Shown here piece by piece: positions 60,735 through 64,000 of a DNA stretch of 64,000 nucleotides. The notes below the pieces were generated by a model. That model made no database searches, was not told where the DNA came from, and saw nothing but the letters and a program-made list of their open reading frames with translations. The stretch lies in IMG/VR virus record IMGVR_UViG_3300003332_000015, positions 18,576 to 82,575 of that record; one strand, 5' to 3'. Position 1 is the stretch's first letter, and each line of letters opens with the position of its first letter. The translations under genes and the position numbers were made by a program. The stretch comes from a virus.

Positions 60735-62334
60735 TTATATATTATGTAAAAGGTTTCCCTATATCTCAGGGCTCAATTTTACCAATCGTTCTTTTTCTAT
60801 TAAGACAGAAAAAAGTTGGGTATATATACATGCTCGCAAAAATATCTCAACAAAGCGTTTATATAACCATTTTACAGGAGAATGTACAATAGGGCTTAAT
60901 CCTTTTGATACATCGAAAATACTTATTATAGATATTGATAAACGTTCTCAAAAAAAATCAATCCTTACTAAAGATATTTTACAACAACTTATTACAGACT
61001 TTGGTAAACCTTTTTATTATGAAGAAAGTGATGAGACAAATATACATGTCTACTTTTTATTAAAAGATTATATAAATGTATCTGGTGCTAAATTTTTAGA
61101 AAAATATTATAAATATAAACATAATTATGTTATTGAACCTATTTATGAAAACAAAGCCATAAGAATACCATTCTCAAAACAGTATCAGGAAAAAGCTTTT
61201 AATGGTAATAGTTTACAAATCACAAATATAAAACAGTTAGTAACAACTTTTGAATCGCAAAATGAATACATATGTAAGATACCTTCTTGGTTAATTCCTT
61301 TTAATAAAGAAGGAACAGCTATTAAAAAATCTCGTGATTTAGGTAATAGACTTTCAAACTATGATTTATCTATCTCGTATTCATATGGTAGAGGCACTAG
61401 ACATTACAATCAAATTAAAATAGCGTTCTATTGTGTAAATAATAAAATGTCCGAACAGCACTTTAGAAATTTATGTGAGCATTTAAACGATGGTTCTTCT
61501 AAAGATATGAAATTAGATGTAGTTAAAAGAAATAAAATTATGAGTTCTGTATGGGAATGGAGTAATAACCATTTTAAAGAACTAAAAAATAATAATAATT
61601 TGATTACCTCTGATTTTGAAAAATATTTAAAAACTTTTAATTTTTATGATGTAGAACAATTTGAGTATGACAGTAGTAATTGGTCTAAAATAAATACAGT
61701 TATAAAATATTTTTATAAAGCTTATAAGGTTGGAAAATTAGGTGGAGTAAAAGAAAAACAATTTATAACAGATTGTATTGTTCTATTAGAGACTATTAAT
61801 AGTAAAAGAATTTATGATAGTAAAACACATGCTAGTTATGAAGACAGTTTTGGAAATAAGTTTAAAAAATTAGATGGTGGTACATTATTTAATTCAAAGT
61901 TTAGAAATGACATAGCAAAGTTTTTGAAGATTAAGAATATAAATAAGGTATGGAAATTCCTTGTTAAGATAAAAGCAGTACAAGCTATTAATATTAAGGG
62001 ATATACTTATTCTTATAAAAAATTTAGGTGGGCTGAACATTTTATTATTCATTCAAGTTCTTATTTATTAAGAAGAATGCAAAGACATTATAAACAAATA
62101 AATTTAAAATATTTTAAAAAAGGTACAAGTACATATATTAATAACTATAGTAAATATTATAAGAGTATTAATAATGTATATATTTTTAAGTTTCCTCCTT
62201 ATAAATTATGTTTAAACGTTTTTTATGAAACACACATATTAACAGATGGAATACTTAGTGATAGACTGGAAAAAGTAAGAAGATGGAAACTAAGTAAGCA
62301 GGGATTACCAAATAAAGTACCAATATTCATTTAA
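60712..62334 (+). CDS. Primase-like protein (AEP-type catalytic core, candidate)
   Basis: 540 residues. The N-terminal ~200 residues carry the AEP pattern: a D-x-D in KILIIDIDKRSQKK (about 70), the His in TNIHVYFLLKDY (about 105), and NKAIRIPFSKQY, where AEP enzymes have K-x-R. Residues about 230-285 look like a PriCT-type helical domain, and the C-terminus is very basic. A primase would complete the replication set. The TTG start is uncertain, without a clear Shine-Dalgarno site. Confidence 0.5.
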   Translation: MIDTKDSNYILCKRFPYISGLNFTNRSFSIKTEKSWVYIHARKNISTKRLYNHFTGECTIGLNPFDTSKILIIDIDKRSQKKSILTKDILQQLITDFGKPFYYEESDETNIHVYFLLKDYINVSGAKFLEKYYKYKHNYVIEPIYENKAIRIPFSKQYQEKAFNGNSLQITNIKQLVTTFESQNEYICKIPSWLIPFNKEGTAIKKSRDLGNRLSNYDLSISYSYGRGTRHYNQIKIAFYCVNNKMSEQHFRNLCEHLNDGSSKDMKLDVVKRNKIMSSVWEWSNNHFKELKNNNNLITSDFEKYLKTFNFYDVEQFEYDSSNWSKINTVIKYFYKAYKVGKLGGVKEKQFITDCIVLLETINSKRIYDSKTHASYEDSFGNKFKKLDGGTLFNSKFRNDIAKFLKIKNINKVWKFLVKIKAVQAINIKGYTYSYKKFRWAEHFIIHSSSYLLRRMQRHYKQINLKYFKKGTSTYINNYSKYYKSINNVYIFKFPPYKLCLNVFYETHILTDGILSDRLEKVRRWKLSKQGLPNKVPIFI

Positions 62335-62345
62335 AAAATTGCTAA

Positions 62346-62367
62346 AAAATATTATTATAATAGTATA
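62346..62367 (+). promoter_or_regulatory. Early-type promoter motif before ssDNA-binding protein gene
   Basis: AAATATTATTATAATAGTATAC, the fullest copy of the early motif, on the plus strand. Confidence 0.65.
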
Positions 62368-62405
62368 CGGTGTTACCGTTAAAAAATTAAACTCGTGGTA
62401 CGAGT
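62367..62405 (+). promoter_or_regulatory. Two-hairpin leader before ssDNA-binding protein gene
   Basis: ACGG-TGTTA-CCGT (62367-62379) and ACTCGT-GGT-ACGAGT (62391-62405), followed by A7 and then AGGAG. It lies between promoter and start, as the autoregulated leader of T4 gene 32 does. Confidence 0.5.
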
Positions 62406-62442
62406 AAAAAAAATTCTTATCGTTTATAGGAGAAAAAGAATT

Positions 62443-63861
62443 ATGAGTGTAGACAGAGATGCTTTATTTAAACAAGCAAAAAGTCAAAGAAAGGAAGACC
62501 AGAAAAATGAGAATCGTGACGGTGGTGGTAACTTTACCATGTTTACCGATTACGCCGCTTTAGAAACTGATCAGTTTAAACTTTTCAGATTTTTAGGATT
62601 ACCAATGTCAATTTCAGGTGACGATCCATTTTCACCAAAACTTGTTAATATTTCAATGATATCAGGTGATGATGATAAAAAGTTTAGATGTGTTTGGCCT
62701 GATAGAAGTGAAAGATCAGATTGGATACTTTGGAAGATCTTCTCAAAAGTACTTGCGTATAATTGGGATGCTGAAAAAGAAGAAAGGAATTATAACCATA
62801 GATTAACGCATCCTTCCATTTTTAATAAAGTTCGTAAGAATGGGAAAGTAGATAACATCTATGAAAAAGGTTGGGAGCCAGCAAAGTTTATTATTTGGAA
62901 TGTAATTGATAAAAGTCCAAAAGTGTATGATTGGCATAAAGAAAATAAGAAGACTCTCATTCTTTCAAAAAAAGCATCTGTTAGTAGAGATGGTAACAAT
63001 GTATTTTATGAACCAGGAGTTCCATTAAGTGTTTATAATATAATTCTTGATGAAGTTGTTGAAGTAAATGGTGACTGGGAAAAGTATGATATATTTGTAC
63101 AGAAAAAGAAAAGTGATCCTTGGTATAATGTTTATCATTCAGTTGATGATCTTAAAAAAGTTGTTGCAAAAAATGATTGGTTAATAGAAGAAGAACTGGA
63201 TGAGAAAGGTAATGTTGTAACTGAAGGTGGTTTTAAACCAGCTCTTTACGATACCGGTTTTGATATGATAAAATCTTTACAACCGTTAACACCAGAAGAA
63301 CAAGCTTGGGAACAGCATAATATTTCTAATCTATATCCTATTACTACTTATTCAAAAATTTATAATCGTCTTAAATTAACTATCAACCAGATAGATGCTG
63401 CTTTCGGTACAAAGTATCTTGAAGAACTTGAGTATCTAAAAGATAAAGAAGTTAAAGAAAAGAAAGAACAGGACAAAGCAACACAAAATTCTACACCAAC
63501 TGAAACTCATGTTGCAGAAAAGAAAGCAGTTCCTGGTTTTGAAGCTTCAACTCCTAAGGAAGAAGTTAAAGAGGAAGTTAAAGAGGAAGCTGCCCCTGTA
63601 AGAAGAAGACCAAAAGCTCCTGAACCTGAAGTTAAAGGTTTTGATTTAGATACAATTGTAAAAACACTCGACTTTAAATCTATGTCAACACTAACTGATG
63701 AACAAAGGAAACTTATTGTTGGTTATGATGAGGATAAAGAATCATTTATATATGATACTAAAGAAACAGTATATGAATGTTTAAATGCTGATGAAGGTTG
63801 TAAAATGCAATCACCGGAAAGTTTTAGTAACTGTCCTGCTTGTGGTGCGGCTTTTGTGTAA
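62443..63861 (+). CDS. Probable ssDNA-binding protein with C-terminal zinc ribbon
   Basis: 472 residues from ATG 62443 (AGGAG upstream). Aromatic/basic core (about 30-290), Glu/Lys/Pro linker (about 325-400) and C-terminal CLNADEGCKMQSPESFSNCP, then C-G (a CxC/CxxC ribbon). Position after the primase-like gene, high expression signals and linker structure suit a single-strand DNA-binding protein, but no gp32 signature (LAST motif, C-terminal acidic tail) is certain. A strong terminator follows, so it is its own unit. Confidence 0.55.
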   Translation: MSVDRDALFKQAKSQRKEDQKNENRDGGGNFTMFTDYAALETDQFKLFRFLGLPMSISGDDPFSPKLVNISMISGDDDKKFRCVWPDRSERSDWILWKIFSKVLAYNWDAEKEERNYNHRLTHPSIFNKVRKNGKVDNIYEKGWEPAKFIIWNVIDKSPKVYDWHKENKKTLILSKKASVSRDGNNVFYEPGVPLSVYNIILDEVVEVNGDWEKYDIFVQKKKSDPWYNVYHSVDDLKKVVAKNDWLIEEELDEKGNVVTEGGFKPALYDTGFDMIKSLQPLTPEEQAWEQHNISNLYPITTYSKIYNRLKLTINQIDAAFGTKYLEELEYLKDKEVKEKKEQDKATQNSTPTETHVAEKKAVPGFEASTPKEEVKEEVKEEAAPVRRRPKAPEPEVKGFDLDTIVKTLDFKSMSTLTDEQRKLIVGYDEDKESFIYDTKETVYECLNADEGCKMQSPESFSNCPACGAAFV

Positions 63862-63885
63862 AATGATTTATTAAATAAAGTAAAG

Positions 63886-63916
63886 GACTAGGATTATTAT
63901 CTCCTAGTCTTTTTTT
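63886..63916 (+). terminator. Rho-independent terminator
   Basis: GACTAGGA-TTATTATC-TCCTAGTC followed by T7, 25 bases after the ssDNA-binding protein stop. Confidence 0.9.
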
Positions 63917-63919
63917 GTC

Positions 63920-63932
63920 TTACTAATATAAT
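63920..63932 (+). promoter_or_regulatory. Late-type motif abutting the last start codon
   Basis: TTACTAATATAAT directly before ATG 63933; the only plus-strand copy of this motif that I noticed. Confidence 0.5.
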
Positions 63933-64000
63933 ATGAAAGAAGCACAAACGAATACAGTATTTAATAATAGTTTAAAAAAGAAAGGTTTTTCTCATAAGAT
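63933..64000 (+). CDS. Start of a further gene (C-terminus outside window)
   Basis: Open frame MKEAQTNTVFNNSLKKKGFS to the window edge. The pattern N-S-L-K-K-K-G-F-S-H-K recalls small restriction-endonuclease-fold/resolvase proteins, but 22 residues are too few to decide. Confidence 0.45.
   Translation, partial: MKEAQTNTVFNNSLKKKGFSHK

Noticed and set aside
1-64000. CRISPR array, tRNA genes, transposons, integrase or attachment sites
   Set aside because: None recognised by eye: no regularly spaced direct repeats, no cloverleaf, no transposase or recombinase. A tRNA scan was not possible.

Overview
The window is one continuous piece of a large, very AT-rich (roughly 30% GC by eye) lytic tailed phage with a contractile tail. 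No host chromosomal genes are visible. The morphogenesis genes follow the T4-type (Straboviridae-like) plan: portal, prohead protease/scaffold, major capsid, sheath, tube, tape measure, hub, spike, gp25 and gp6. Replication differs from T4: the polymerase is family A with a proofreading domain, and the clamp is DnaN-like. The host cannot be named from sequence; strong Shine-Dalgarno sites and the low GC point to a low-GC bacterium.

Layout. Positions 1-42,000, all on the minus strand, are the late region, read right to left. It opens with a sigma-like factor and an Mre11/SbcD-like nuclease, then portal (38985-40814), protease-scaffold, small head proteins and major capsid (33945-35354). An island with early-type promoters follows (membrane protein, adenine methyltransferase; further on a UvsY-like protein). 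Next come neck-type and unknown proteins, Hsp20, a SprT-like protease, an AAA+ ATPase, a PARP-like ADP-ribosyltransferase, putative envelope proteins, sheath, tube, chaperones, tape measure and baseplate. Six homing-endonuclease loci lie only in this late region; two are broken. Positions 42,700-60,204 (minus) hold small early genes, DNA polymerase, a DHH phosphoesterase, a 7-deazaguanine DNA-modification cassette (queD-queE-folE-queC-dpdA plus a ParB-like gene), a Nudix hydrolase, an SNF2-type helicase, a FEN-type nuclease, a phosphoesterase and the clamp. At about 60,205-60,320 transcription diverges to the plus strand: a small protein, a primase-like protein, a probable ssDNA-binding protein and the start of another gene.

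How it works together. Two promoter-like motifs divide the genome. TTACTAATATAAT lies before most structural genes and is a good candidate target for the phage sigma factor. TTATTATTATAATAGTATA lies before replication and early genes. Several copies of the late motif sit inside inverted repeats whose 3' arm contains or abuts the next gene's ribosome-binding site, a layout like the T4 early/late translational switch. A short module (IGxxILExGDKIxIL) recurs in seven otherwise unrelated head-region proteins. Its I-L-E matches the known T4 gp21 cleavage rule, so it may be a packaging or processing tag for internal head proteins. Two tail genes appear to need frameshifting: gp25 at an A8 run, and the gp26/gp51-like pair.
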